Assembly (NCBI GenBank): GCA_036397455.1
Contig: DASWIX010000025.1
Span: 62,001 to 126,000 of the forward strand
DNA: 64,000 bases
DNA from: JADFNB01 sp036397455
GTDB lineage: Bacteria; Gemmatimonadota; Gemmatimonadetes; Gemmatimonadales; GWC2-71-9
Direction of reading: 5' to 3'
Of the stretch, positions 35,451-44,391 are shown in pieces. The translations under genes and the position numbers were made by a program. The notes beneath the pieces were generated by a model that saw only the letters and a program-made list of their open reading frames with translations, did no database searches and was not told the origin of the DNA. The first letter of the stretch is position 1. Each line of letters starts with the position of its first letter.

Positions 35451-36146
35451 CTATGCCGCGGGTGTGGCATGCACGCGGGTGCCAACGGGGACCGGCGAGC
35501 GGCGTATCAGATCCAGCAGGCGCGGCCGCCGCCGGAACACGAGTACCGCATCACCGGGTGGTGGGCGCCGCAGCCCGTCGACCGCGACGAACATTGGCAG
35601 GGACCCCGCGGGCACCTCACACCGATAGACGACGCCGTGCCAGGTGAACGTCCACGCCTCCGGCCGGCGCCGCACCACGACGTCGATGAACACGTCGTCG
35701 TCAATCCGGTACGTGTGCGGCGCCACGCGCTCACCCGACAAGAAGAACGTCGGGTCGAACGGCCGCCCCTCCTCGCGCGCGAAGTTCTGGTCGGCGGCCC
35801 AATCAAACCGCTCGAGCGACTCGTTGTCCGCCCGCCATTCGATATGGTGTCGCAACTCATGGGTGAGGGTTTCCCACACTTCATCGCGCCACGAGAAGCC
35901 GGACCGCTCCCGCTCCAGCGCGCGAAACGATCCGTAGTACAGCACGATCCGGGAGACCGTCGTCTCGGTGTCACCGTGGACCGGAACGCACTCACCCATG
36001 GTAAAGACGTCGGCATGGACCGGGTGAGGCACGCACCGCTTGCTGACCTCGATGGCGGCGATACCCTCGAGATAGGATGCGGGAATCTCGGTGGTGAGCG
36101 ACCGCACCAGGCGCTCGAACGCCGCGAAATCCAATCTCCCTCCCAT
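35451..36146 (-). CDS. Zincin-like metallopeptidase-domain protein
   Basis: The 231-residue protein contains HELRHHIEW (HExxH at about 95-99) within LTHELRHHIEWRADNE. Before it lie IPASYLEGIAAIEV, FTMGECVPV and RIVLYYGSFRAL, which fit the compact zincin-like family (DUF1025/PF06262 type). The C-terminal about 110 residues add a beta-rich part that I do not recognise. There is no signal peptide, so it is probably cytoplasmic. The NSS transporter gene ends 10 bases upstream. Confidence 0.72.
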   Translation of the reverse strand: MGGRLDFAAFERLVRSLTTEIPASYLEGIAAIEVSKRCVPHPVHADVFTMGECVPVHGDTETTVSRIVLYYGSFRALERERSGFSWRDEVWETLTHELRHHIEWRADNESLERFDWAADQNFAREEGRPFDPTFFLSGERVAPHTYRIDDDVFIDVVVRRRPEAWTFTWHGVVYRCEVPAGSLPMFVAVDGLRRPPPGDAVLVFRRRPRLLDLIRRSPVPVGTRVHATPAA

Positions 36147-36156
36147 CGCGCTGGTG

Positions 36157-37710
36157 CTAGTCCTGCGCGGGCGCCCCCTGCGACCGGCGTCCGAGCCACC
36201 CGTTGGCCAGCAACAGCAGGGCCAAGACGACTCCCCATTGCAGCAGAATGGTCCCTACGGTCTCCTTCTGGAATGGCGCCAGCCAACCTTCGGGATCCCA
36301 GCCGCGGGCCTGCAACAGCCACCAGACCAACAACACCACCGCCTGCAACGGAACCAACACGCCGATCACGACCTCCCACCACTTGCCGATCCGCACGTCG
36401 GAATGCTCGTGGTTGAGTTGCTGCTCGCGGAACGTCCGGACACCCGAGGTCACGACCGCAATCGCATAGAACAGCCCGGACACCATGAGAGCCACACCCC
36501 ACACCCAGTCCTGGTTGCCCAGCACCTGGAGGGAGAGCGCCGACGGCAACCCAAGCGCAAACCCGACGACACCCACCAGCCGCACGCCGCGGGCCCGCTC
36601 CAGACCGAGGTCGATCAGCACGCGCGTAGCCAGCTCGATCATGGCGACGAGGCTGGTGAACGCGGCGAAGGCGAGCGCGGTAAAGAACAGGACCATGATG
36701 TAGCTGCCACCCGGGACTCGCGCGAAGAGCTGGGGCATCCAGATGAACGTCAGGCCCTCGTTGCCGGCGCCGAAGATCGTCTGCTGTATCATGTCGGCGT
36801 CGACCGTGGCGCCGGCGGCGGCCGCCGCCGCCTGCAGTGCGGGGAACGCGTTGAGCGCGGTGGGATCGGTGGCCAGGCGCGCGGTAAGCTCGCCGACGAC
36901 CGAGAAGACCGTGCACAACACCATGATGCCGGCCAGCAGCGAAATCACATTGTTCGCCGTCGGGACGATGAAGGCATTGAGCGCCGTGTCGTCGTTCACC
37001 CGCAGGTACGCCGCGTACACCAGCACGAGTCCCCATCCCGCTCCGGTATCCCAGGCATTCTGCGTGAGGGCCTGCAGCCAGAGTTCGGCGTCAGCGAGGG
37101 CCCTCCAGTCGACCCCGAACAGATAGGCGAGGCCGCGATCCGCACCCGGCAACGTCACGGCGTACGCCGCCAGTCCCACCACCAGGATGAGGAGCGTGGG
37201 CATCAGGATCTTGGCCACGCGCTCGATCGCGCGGACGCCGTGCGAGACCACGTACACGCCGAGACCCATGGCAAAGCCGTGGGTCACGACGGGCCACCAG
37301 GACGACGTGTACCGCTCCCAGAACGCCCCGGGATCGGAGCCGCGCATCTCGCCGGTCAACGACGCGACGACATACCGCACCGTCCAGCCGGCCACGACCG
37401 AGTAGTAGAACATGATCGCGACGGCCACGAACGCGATAAAGGCGCCCATCCAGGCCCACCGCGGGCCCATCATGCGGACGAAGGCGCGCACGGGTCCCGA
37501 CCGCGTCATGCGACCGGCGCCGAACTCCACCAGGATCAGCGGAATCGACCACAGGAGCAGGAACACCACCCACGCCACGAGGAACTCGCCGCCGCCGTTT
37601 TGCGCCGCGATCCGGGGAAACCGCCAGATATTGCCGGTGCCGACCGCCATGCCCAGCATGGCAAGCAGCATCAGCCAACGAGACGAGAATCCTTCCGTCT
37701 TGGTCGTCAC
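36157..37710 (-). CDS. Sodium-dependent transporter, NSS/SNF family
   Basis: The 517-residue inner-membrane protein has about 12 helices and belongs to the neurotransmitter:sodium symporter family. TM1 contains the conserved unwound segment GNIWRFPRIAAQNGGGEF. TM2 text PLILVEFGAGR and later GWGLVLVYAAY and FFTALAFAAFTSLVAMIE agree. Bacterial members (LeuT, MhsT, TnaT) take up amino acids with Na+. The start is GTG at 37710 behind CAAGGAG. Substrate is unknown; the neighbours are peptidases, which fits amino-acid or peptide use. Confidence 0.94.
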   Translation of the reverse strand: MTTKTEGFSSRWLMLLAMLGMAVGTGNIWRFPRIAAQNGGGEFLVAWVVFLLLWSIPLILVEFGAGRMTRSGPVRAFVRMMGPRWAWMGAFIAFVAVAIMFYYSVVAGWTVRYVVASLTGEMRGSDPGAFWERYTSSWWPVVTHGFAMGLGVYVVSHGVRAIERVAKILMPTLLILVVGLAAYAVTLPGADRGLAYLFGVDWRALADAELWLQALTQNAWDTGAGWGLVLVYAAYLRVNDDTALNAFIVPTANNVISLLAGIMVLCTVFSVVGELTARLATDPTALNAFPALQAAAAAAGATVDADMIQQTIFGAGNEGLTFIWMPQLFARVPGGSYIMVLFFTALAFAAFTSLVAMIELATRVLIDLGLERARGVRLVGVVGFALGLPSALSLQVLGNQDWVWGVALMVSGLFYAIAVVTSGVRTFREQQLNHEHSDVRIGKWWEVVIGVLVPLQAVVLLVWWLLQARGWDPEGWLAPFQKETVGTILLQWGVVLALLLLANGWLGRRSQGAPAQD

Positions 37711-37729
37711 ACGCGCTCCTTGGGCTTGC

Positions 37730-39190
37730 TCAGGCGAGTGTCTGTTCCAGCCGGGCGACCGCCGCGTCGAACCGCAGCGCGCTACCCGTGACTTCGTCGG
37801 CCAGTTGGTGCGCCGGTGCCGCCTGCCCCCGGGCCATCAACGCCGCAACGAATACCCCGGCGCGAGGATTACGGTACCAGTCCTCATCGAACCGATCGCG
37901 CAGCGTCTCGGCAACCGCGGCTTCGAGCTGCCAGGCCCGGAGATACCGGGCGGAATAGAACCCCGGATCGACATCGCACAACCAGTCCTCTTCCGGAAAG
38001 CGGAATCCCGTCGCGTCGGTGAGCAAGTCGGCATAGCGCGCTCCCATCGCGGTCATGTCACTTCGATGAAAATCGAGTTCGTACCGCAGCTTCGCCGCGT
38101 AGCGCCGCAGCATGTACAGTTCGGCCACCGCCAGTTCGAACCGCAGGTCGGCGATGCGACCGGCCGGCATATCCGTATACCGCGCGAGCCACCCGCCATC
38201 GAGGGTCAGATGATCCCACAACATTGCGAACCCCTCGGTGATCGAGTTGTCGCCCAACCACCGCTCGTGAAACGGACGATCGGCATCGACCGCGGCAAAA
38301 TGCATGGCGTGGCCCAATTCGTGCCAGAACGTCCGGTAGTCGGTGTGTCCGCCGCACGGCTGGATCACCAGATACACCGCGTCCGGTATCCGCACCGGGA
38401 CGCAGAACGCGCGCGGCTGTTTGGCCGGACGTTCGACGGTGTCGAACGTGATCCGTCCACCCTGGGTCGCGTCGAGCCCCATATCACCCATCTGGCGGGT
38501 CGCGGTGGGAATGAGTCCACTCGGTGGGAATCCGCCGTCGAACCGATCCGCACGGAAGGTCCATCCCGTGTCCGCTCGCGCCAGGTCGCCCATCGGCACG
38601 CCAATCCGGAGCTTGGTAAGGCGCGCGAGGGCGTCGCGGTACAGGTCGGCCGTGCGCGCCAACAACGCATCGGCCTGCTCGCCCAACGCATCCAACCCGA
38701 TCCCTGACAACGCGCCGAGCGCCTCGACGTAGTCCGCCCCGAACCCGAGGGCGACGACCATGTCGTGTTCGAGGGCGAACCGATCGCGACGGATGCCGTT
38801 CAACCCGGCGGCGCCCACGCGGGCGCGGGCGCGGTCCAGCGCCAGACGGGTCGCCCGGTCGGCGGTATTCTGGAGTTCGATCGGCGCCCGTAGAAACGGG
38901 ATCTGGACACCATCCAGGTCCAGCCTCGCCTGCTGTTCCCACACCAACTGTCGTTCTTCCAGCGGCGCGACGGCGCGCCCGACCCGCAGGCCAACGATCC
39001 ACTCGACCACGTCGGGGATGCCGAGCGCGCGCGCCGTGTCGAGCGCCTCGTCGCTGCACAGGGACGCGAATCGGTCGTAAATCGCCAGGAAGCCCGGGGC
39101 CGCCTTCAGGCCCGCGCCGGTTTCATAGTACTCCAGACCCAACTCGGCATGCAGCCGTTCACCGAGCTCAACCAGGTCGTCGTGCGTCAC
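37730..39190 (-). CDS. M3-like zinc metallopeptidase (oligopeptidase)
   Basis: The 486-residue cytoplasmic protein carries FWHELGHAMHF (HExGHxMH at about 285-291) followed by the downstream Glu in SITEGFAMLWDH. The all-alpha composition and this spacing match M3/M32-like thimet-type oligopeptidases. It is shorter than OpdA/PepF proteins (about 600-680), so an N-terminal part is reduced. The GTG start overlaps the glyS stop as GTGA. The NSS transporter gene follows 19 bases later. Confidence 0.83.
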   Translation of the reverse strand: MTHDDLVELGERLHAELGLEYYETGAGLKAAPGFLAIYDRFASLCSDEALDTARALGIPDVVEWIVGLRVGRAVAPLEERQLVWEQQARLDLDGVQIPFLRAPIELQNTADRATRLALDRARARVGAAGLNGIRRDRFALEHDMVVALGFGADYVEALGALSGIGLDALGEQADALLARTADLYRDALARLTKLRIGVPMGDLARADTGWTFRADRFDGGFPPSGLIPTATRQMGDMGLDATQGGRITFDTVERPAKQPRAFCVPVRIPDAVYLVIQPCGGHTDYRTFWHELGHAMHFAAVDADRPFHERWLGDNSITEGFAMLWDHLTLDGGWLARYTDMPAGRIADLRFELAVAELYMLRRYAAKLRYELDFHRSDMTAMGARYADLLTDATGFRFPEEDWLCDVDPGFYSARYLRAWQLEAAVAETLRDRFDEDWYRNPRAGVFVAALMARGQAAPAHQLADEVTGSALRFDAAVARLEQTLA

Positions 39191-40521
39191 TCGCCGAGGC
39201 GGTCGTGCAGGTAGCTGGTGAGCTGGTCCGCCGCGACCCGATCCTGCTGCAACGTATCCCGATCGCGTACCGTCACCGTGCCGTCGTCGGTACTCTGCCC
39301 GTCAATCGTAATGCCGAACGGCGTGCCGGCCTCGTCCTGGCGGCGATAGCGTCGGCCGATGGACCCGCCATCGTCGAAGAACACCGGCCAGTGCCGCCGC
39401 AAGTCACCCGCAATGCGCTGCGCCAGCTCCGGCATGCCATCCTTCTTCACCAGCGGAAACACACCGGCCTTGATGGGAGCAATGCTGGGGTGCAGCCGCA
39501 AGACCACCCGCGCTTCGCCCTCCACTTCCTCTTCGGCGTAGGCGTCCACCAATACCACGAGCGCGAGGCGGTCGGCGCCAAGCGACGTCTCGACGACGTA
39601 CGGGAGGAAGCGGTCGTTCGTGGCGGGATCGAGGTACTGCAACTTCTTGCCGGAGGCCTCCTGGTGCCGACTGAGATCGAAGTCCGTTCGATTGTGAATC
39701 CCCTCGAATTCCTTCCAGCCGAATGGGAACTCGTATTCGATATCGAACGCGCGCTTGGCGTAGTGCGCGAGTTCGTCAGGACCATGTTCGTGGAAACGCA
39801 TCTTCGACGGCGCGATGCCGAGATCGCACAACCATTGCATTCGGGCCGCGCGCCACGCCTCGAACCAACGCTCGTCCTCGCCGGGTCGGACAAAGTACTG
39901 CATCTCCATCTGCTCGAATTCCCGGGTACGAAAGATGAAGTTCCCCGGAGTGATTTCGTTGCGGAACGCCTTGCCAATCTGCGCGATGCCGAACGGAATC
40001 TTCTGACGCCCTGCCTGCATCACGTTGAGGTAGTTGACGTAGATCCCCTGCGCGGTCTCAGGCCGGAGATAGACCACGGCCGCGTCCTCCTCCACCGGAC
40101 CCATGAACGTCTTGAACATCAGGTTGAACAGGCGTGGCGCCGTCAGCGTCCCCTGGTTCCCGCACACCGGGCACCGGGCCTCGTCGGTGCCGGGGACGCC
40201 CTTGAGGCGTTCGTCATCATCGCGGAAGCGGTTCTTGCACTGCCGGCAATCCACGAGCGGATCGGTAAAACCGGACACGTGGCCCGACGCTTCCCACACC
40301 GACGGGTGCATGAGAATCGCGGCGTCGATGCCTTCGATGTCCTCCCGTTCACTGACCATCGACCGCCACCAACGGTCCTTCAGGTTCTTCTTGAGATCGA
40401 CGCCAAGCGGACCGTAGTCGTAGACCGACCCGAGTCCGCCGTAGATCTCGGAAGACTGAAAGACGAACCCCCGCCGTTTGGCGAGGGAAACGAGCTTGTC
40501 CATCACCGAAGTAGTCGCCAT
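39187..40521 (-). CDS. glyS: Glycine--tRNA ligase, homodimeric type
   Basis: This class II synthetase of 444 residues attaches glycine to tRNA-Gly. Motifs include SSEIYGGLGSVYDYGPLG, the zinc-ribbon CRQC/CPVCG pair, YLRPETAQGIYVNY (motif 2 region), FRNEITPGNFIFRTREFEQ and SLGADRLALVVL (motif 3 region). The C-terminal anticodon-binding domain ends before 39187. The homodimeric type is separate from the alpha2beta2 enzyme of E. coli. The ATG at 40521 starts just before the conserved region; upstream in-frame codons are not supported. Confidence 0.96.
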   Translation of the reverse strand: MATTSVMDKLVSLAKRRGFVFQSSEIYGGLGSVYDYGPLGVDLKKNLKDRWWRSMVSEREDIEGIDAAILMHPSVWEASGHVSGFTDPLVDCRQCKNRFRDDDERLKGVPGTDEARCPVCGNQGTLTAPRLFNLMFKTFMGPVEEDAAVVYLRPETAQGIYVNYLNVMQAGRQKIPFGIAQIGKAFRNEITPGNFIFRTREFEQMEMQYFVRPGEDERWFEAWRAARMQWLCDLGIAPSKMRFHEHGPDELAHYAKRAFDIEYEFPFGWKEFEGIHNRTDFDLSRHQEASGKKLQYLDPATNDRFLPYVVETSLGADRLALVVLVDAYAEEEVEGEARVVLRLHPSIAPIKAGVFPLVKKDGMPELAQRIAGDLRRHWPVFFDDGGSIGRRYRRQDEAGTPFGITIDGQSTDDGTVTVRDRDTLQQDRVAADQLTSYLHDRLGE

Positions 40522-40594
40522 GAAGGTGGGTTCGGAGCATGCGTGAGGGGACGATGCTGCTTCGCGCGCCGTGGTGTGGGAAGATAGAGACGGG

Positions 40595-41662
40595 CTACAC
40601 CGGCGGCAAGCGAACGGCACGCGCGATCAGCGCCGTCGCGCGCCGCTCGAGCATCTCGGCGTCCCACACCCCACCGACCTCACCGACGAGCACACCCGGC
40701 GGCACGGCGGACGCGGCCGGCGTCACGAGCCCGATGGCCACGCCGGCCGCCCGCGCGCATCGGATCACCTCGCCGCTCAACTTCCCGTCCATCGACGTCG
40801 CGTCGAACGCGCCCTCGGTCACGATCACCAACTCCGCGCCCGCGAGCCGGCGCGACAAGCCGATATGGTCGAGCACCCACGCCGCTCCCGGGATCAGCTC
40901 TCCTCCGGCGAAGCACAGCAGGCCGAACCCCAGCCCGCCCGCCGCGCCCGCACCGGGAAACGCGGCATGCGCCGGCCCGCCGAAGGGGACCGCCGCCTCG
41001 ACGACCCGCGCGAGCCCACGATCCAGCGCCACCGCGGCATCGGGGCCGGCACCTTTTTGTGCCGCGAACCGCATGGCACCGCCCGGACCCAGCAACGGAA
41101 CGGCAACGTCCGCGAGCCCGACGATCCGCGCGCCAGGCGCCGGGCCGGCCACCAGCCGGGCGACCGACCGCATGCTGCCACCCCCTTCCGGAAGTCCCTG
41201 ACCCTCGGCGTCGAGGACACCCCAGCCCATCGCACGCGCCATCCCGAGTCCCGCGTCCATGGTCGCGCTTCCACCGAGCCCGACGAACACGGTCCCAGCG
41301 CCGGCCCGAACCGCCTCCACCATCAACTCACCGACCCCTCGGGTCGTGGTCGTCATGGGATCCCGTTCGTTCCAGTCTACGAGAGAAAGCCCGCAGGCCA
41401 ACCGCGATTCGATCACCGCCGTCGACCCATCCAGCCAGCCTACCTCCGCGTCGACCGGCCCGCCGAACGGGCCGGACACGGCGTGAATCGTCCGGTGGTC
41501 CAGGAGGTGATCGACCGCGGCGAGCAGCCCATCGCCCCCGTCGCTCCCCAAGACCACGTCAGCGGAATGCCCGGCCGCCGCGATCGCACGCCGGAGCGAG
41601 CCGGCCACGACTTCCGCGTCCAACGTTCCCTTGAACGCCTGGGCGATCCCGAGAATGCTCAA
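40595..41662 (-). CDS. Glycerate kinase (GarK/GlxK type)
   Basis: The 355-residue protein phosphorylates D-glycerate. Family text is AFKGTLDAEVVAGSL at the N-terminus, GSDGGDGLLAAV, TRGVGELMVEA, GLGGSATMDAGLGMARAMG, GAGAAGGLGFGLL and VTEGAFDATSMDGK. The product (2- or 3-phosphoglycerate) enters lower glycolysis. The only start at the right place is a TTG (41662), and no strong ribosome binding site precedes it. No glyoxylate or hydroxypyruvate genes are adjacent, though an aldolase that yields glyoxylate is encoded near 46 kb. Confidence 0.9.
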   Translation of the reverse strand: MSILGIAQAFKGTLDAEVVAGSLRRAIAAAGHSADVVLGSDGGDGLLAAVDHLLDHRTIHAVSGPFGGPVDAEVGWLDGSTAVIESRLACGLSLVDWNERDPMTTTTRGVGELMVEAVRAGAGTVFVGLGGSATMDAGLGMARAMGWGVLDAEGQGLPEGGGSMRSVARLVAGPAPGARIVGLADVAVPLLGPGGAMRFAAQKGAGPDAAVALDRGLARVVEAAVPFGGPAHAAFPGAGAAGGLGFGLLCFAGGELIPGAAWVLDHIGLSRRLAGAELVIVTEGAFDATSMDGKLSGEVIRCARAAGVAIGLVTPAASAVPPGVLVGEVGGVWDAEMLERRATALIARAVRLPPV

Positions 41663-41742
41663 AACCGAGTCACCCGAATACCGCAGGATCGTAACACCAT
41701 CACAACATCACCATTGCATGTAACATTAAGTGGCTCAGGCAC

Positions 41743-41771
41743 TTGCACAAGCAGCCCCGCTCTCCTATCTT
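41743..41771 (+). promoter_or_regulatory. Sigma70-type promoter for the tyrosine autokinase
   Basis: TTGCAC (41743-41748) and TATCTT (41766-41771) are separated by exactly 17 nt. Transcription would start near 41778 and leave a leader of about 250 nt before the gene at 42028, long for this genome. Confidence 0.5.
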
Positions 41772-41907
41772 GCCCGGCGATGCTCCCTTCTTGCTGCCCC
41801 TGAGTTCGCGTTGCGAAGCATGGGCAACGCCACGTCGGACCGCCATCGAGGCCCAGCATCGGCGCGCCCATGCGCCGGCAGCGGTCAGATCGCCTGTTGG
41901 CAACCAT

Positions 41908-42021
41908 ATGAATCACACGTACGAGTCTTGCCATCACTGGCCTCGCCGCGTGGAAACCAACGGCCGGTTGCCGTGGATCTACCGAATGCGCGAAAACATG
42001 CGCGACCATAGGCAAGGCTGA
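41908..42021 (+). CDS. Possible 37-codon leader ORF
   Basis: An ATG at 41908 opens a 37-codon frame that stops at 42021, six bases before the autokinase start. The product is basic, with clustered His, Trp, Arg and Asn (ESCHHWPRR, WIYRMRENMRDHR). No ribosome binding site stands out. It may be a leader peptide or nothing; it is listed because the leader is long and the stop is so close to the next start. Confidence 0.2.
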   Translation: MNHTYESCHHWPRRVETNGRLPWIYRMRENMRDHRQG

Positions 42022-42027
42022 GCGTCG

Positions 42028-44391
42028 ATGCAACCGGCGGGCGTGACGGACACGCGAAGCGGGTCCTCGGAGCACCGGGAAGTCCACCTCAGGGACCTCG
42101 TCGCGGTGATCAAGCGGCACTGGCGGATCGTGGTGATTGTGGCGGGGCTGGTCACCGGTGGGGCGTGGTTCTCGAGCCGGGACAGCGTCACCCAGTATCA
42201 ATCGAACCTCACCATCCAAATCGCATCCTCAAAGCAGGTCTTCGCCCGCCTCGATGACATCGACGTGGACGAGCTCGCGCTCAAGACCGATCCGATCCTC
42301 TCCGAAGCCCTCGTGCTCACCACGCAAGGGCTCGCGCTGCGTGTCGTCCATCGGCTTGGCCTCCAGCTCGATATCAACGATCCGACCGTAAGCCGCGCCG
42401 CGGTCCTGTCGCAGGTCACCGTTGATTCCGGCGCGGTCCCTGGAGACTATCAACTCGAGTTGCGCGGGCCGGCCGGGTGGCGCCTGCGTGACGCCTCCGG
42501 CGCGGTACTCGGCTCCGGCACCTATCAGGAACCGGCCACCGGACCCGGATTCCGCTTCCTCGTCGTCCCCTCGGCCGAACCGGAGCGCCACGTCGGCATC
42601 AGCCTGACCCTGCCCGAGGTGGCGGCGTCGTGGGTCCGGGCGGGATTGAGTTACCAGGTTCGCGACGGCACCAACGCCGTCGATATCTATTTCTCCGGCA
42701 CGGACCCGGTCCTCATCCCACGGATCCTCAACGAAGCGGCCGTGCAACTCCGGGAAGACGGCGCCCGCCGCGCGTTAGGCATCGCGCAACGCAAGCAGAC
42801 GTATATCGCCGATCAGCTCGAACGCGCCAACATCAACTATCAGCTGAAGCTGGATGAGCTTCAACAGTACAAGGAACGGCGCGAGATTGCCGACCTCGGG
42901 GCGGAGGCCCAGACAACCGTCGGCACCCTCCAGGATCTCGAGCAGAATCGCCAGCGCCTGCTCATCCAACTCGCCACGGTCGACCAGGCGATGGGGTCGG
43001 ACTCGACCATCGGGATCGAGACGTTGAACCGCCTCGCGGCCATCGAGAACGTCGGCGGCAACGCCTCCCTGGCATTCCAGATCCAGAACCTGCTGGAACT
43101 GTACGAGCGACGTCGCGAACTCACGGCGGGCACGCTGGGGTTGCGGGAGTCCAATCCGCAGGTCGAAGCGATGGATCAACGGATCACCGCGGCGCACGCG
43201 GGATTGCGCAGCGCCGTTTCGGCGACCGAGCGCACGCTGCGGGTCCAGCTGGAAGGGATCGAAGGCGAGATCGCGCGGGTGCGCACGACGCTCCGGGCGA
43301 TCCCGGGCATGGAAAGCAGAATCGCGCAGATCGAACTGGAAAAGAACATCCAGGAACAGACCACGCGGTATCTGCTCGGGCAGTACGAGAGCGCCCGCAT
43401 GCAGGTCGCGACCATCGCCCCGTACATCACGATTCTCGACGGCGCGTCCCCGGCCTATGGCATCGGGACCTCGATCAAGCAGAAGATCATTCTGGGCTTC
43501 CTCGTCGGGACCCTGCTTGGCCTGGGCGCGGCGCTGTTTCTCGAATACCTGGACCAGACCATCAAGAGCGCACGCGACGTGGAGCGCGTGCTCGGCATTC
43601 CCGTGCTGGGAATGATCCCTCACGACCCGAAGATCTCGGGCGGGTCACAGGGCCGCCACCGACCGATCGGCGTGATTACCGCCCTCGGCCCGGACGACCC
43701 GATGGCCGAGTCGTACCGGACCCTGCGCACCAACGTGACCTTCGTGAGCGCGGAAAAGCCACTCCAGTTCATCGCCATGACGAGTCCGGCACCCCGCGAG
43801 GGGAAATCGACCACGGCCGCGAACCTCGCGCTCACGCTCGCCCAGGGCGGTCACAAGACCATCCTCATCGATGGCGACCTGCGCCGTCCGCTGGTGCACC
43901 GGACCTTTGCGCTGGTGCAGGATCCCGGCCTGACAGACGTGCTCGTGGGACGCGCGGTGACGCGAGAGGCGGTACGACCCGAGGTCGCGCCGAACCTGGA
44001 CATTCTTCCCAGCGGTTCCAGTCCGCCCAATCCGTCCGAGCTGCTGGGCTCCGACGCCATGCATACCCTGATCGCCGAGCTGCGCCGCGAATACGAGTAC
44101 ATCATCATCGATACGCCACCGGTGCTGCCCGTGACGGATGCCACCGTCGTCGCGGCGGCGACCGACGCAACGATTCTGACCATTCGCAGTGGGGATACCG
44201 AGGAAACGTCGGCGCGGCGCGCACTCGATCAACTGCGCCGCATCAACGCACGGGTGGCGGGGGCGGTGCTGAACGGTGTCAGCACCGCGAAAGACCGATC
44301 GTATACCTACTACACCTATCAGCGGAACGTGCCCTACGCGAGCCGTTCTCCCCGCCGATCGATCAAAGCGCGGATCGTCGACATGTTCTAG
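42028..44391 (+). CDS. Polysaccharide-biosynthesis tyrosine autokinase (Wzc/BY-kinase)
   Basis: The 787-residue protein joins a Wzz chain-length domain with a BY-kinase. TM1 is at about 33-50 (HWRIVVIVAGLVTGGAWF) and a long periplasmic coiled coil follows. TM2 is at about 490-510. The cytoplasmic kinase has Walker A APREGKSTTAANL, Walker A' ILIDGDLRRP and Walker B YIIIDTPPVLPV. A C-terminal tyrosine cluster (YTYYTY, about 755-760) provides the autophosphorylation sites. Such proteins control export and length of capsule or exopolysaccharide, but no glycosyltransferase, wza or wzx/wzy gene is beside it. Its stop codon overlaps the stop of purA. Confidence 0.93.
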   Translation: MQPAGVTDTRSGSSEHREVHLRDLVAVIKRHWRIVVIVAGLVTGGAWFSSRDSVTQYQSNLTIQIASSKQVFARLDDIDVDELALKTDPILSEALVLTTQGLALRVVHRLGLQLDINDPTVSRAAVLSQVTVDSGAVPGDYQLELRGPAGWRLRDASGAVLGSGTYQEPATGPGFRFLVVPSAEPERHVGISLTLPEVAASWVRAGLSYQVRDGTNAVDIYFSGTDPVLIPRILNEAAVQLREDGARRALGIAQRKQTYIADQLERANINYQLKLDELQQYKERREIADLGAEAQTTVGTLQDLEQNRQRLLIQLATVDQAMGSDSTIGIETLNRLAAIENVGGNASLAFQIQNLLELYERRRELTAGTLGLRESNPQVEAMDQRITAAHAGLRSAVSATERTLRVQLEGIEGEIARVRTTLRAIPGMESRIAQIELEKNIQEQTTRYLLGQYESARMQVATIAPYITILDGASPAYGIGTSIKQKIILGFLVGTLLGLGAALFLEYLDQTIKSARDVERVLGIPVLGMIPHDPKISGGSQGRHRPIGVITALGPDDPMAESYRTLRTNVTFVSAEKPLQFIAMTSPAPREGKSTTAANLALTLAQGGHKTILIDGDLRRPLVHRTFALVQDPGLTDVLVGRAVTREAVRPEVAPNLDILPSGSSPPNPSELLGSDAMHTLIAELRREYEYIIIDTPPVLPVTDATVVAAATDATILTIRSGDTEETSARRALDQLRRINARVAGAVLNGVSTAKDRSYTYYTYQRNVPYASRSPRRSIKARIVDMF

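Larger units (their letters stand above)
41663..42027. other. 365-base divergent intergenic region
   Basis: This interval between glycerate kinase (minus) and the tyrosine autokinase (plus) is more AT-rich near its left end. It holds a good promoter (41743-41771) and a short open frame described separately. No RNA gene, repeat or riboswitch was recognised. Confidence 0.6.
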
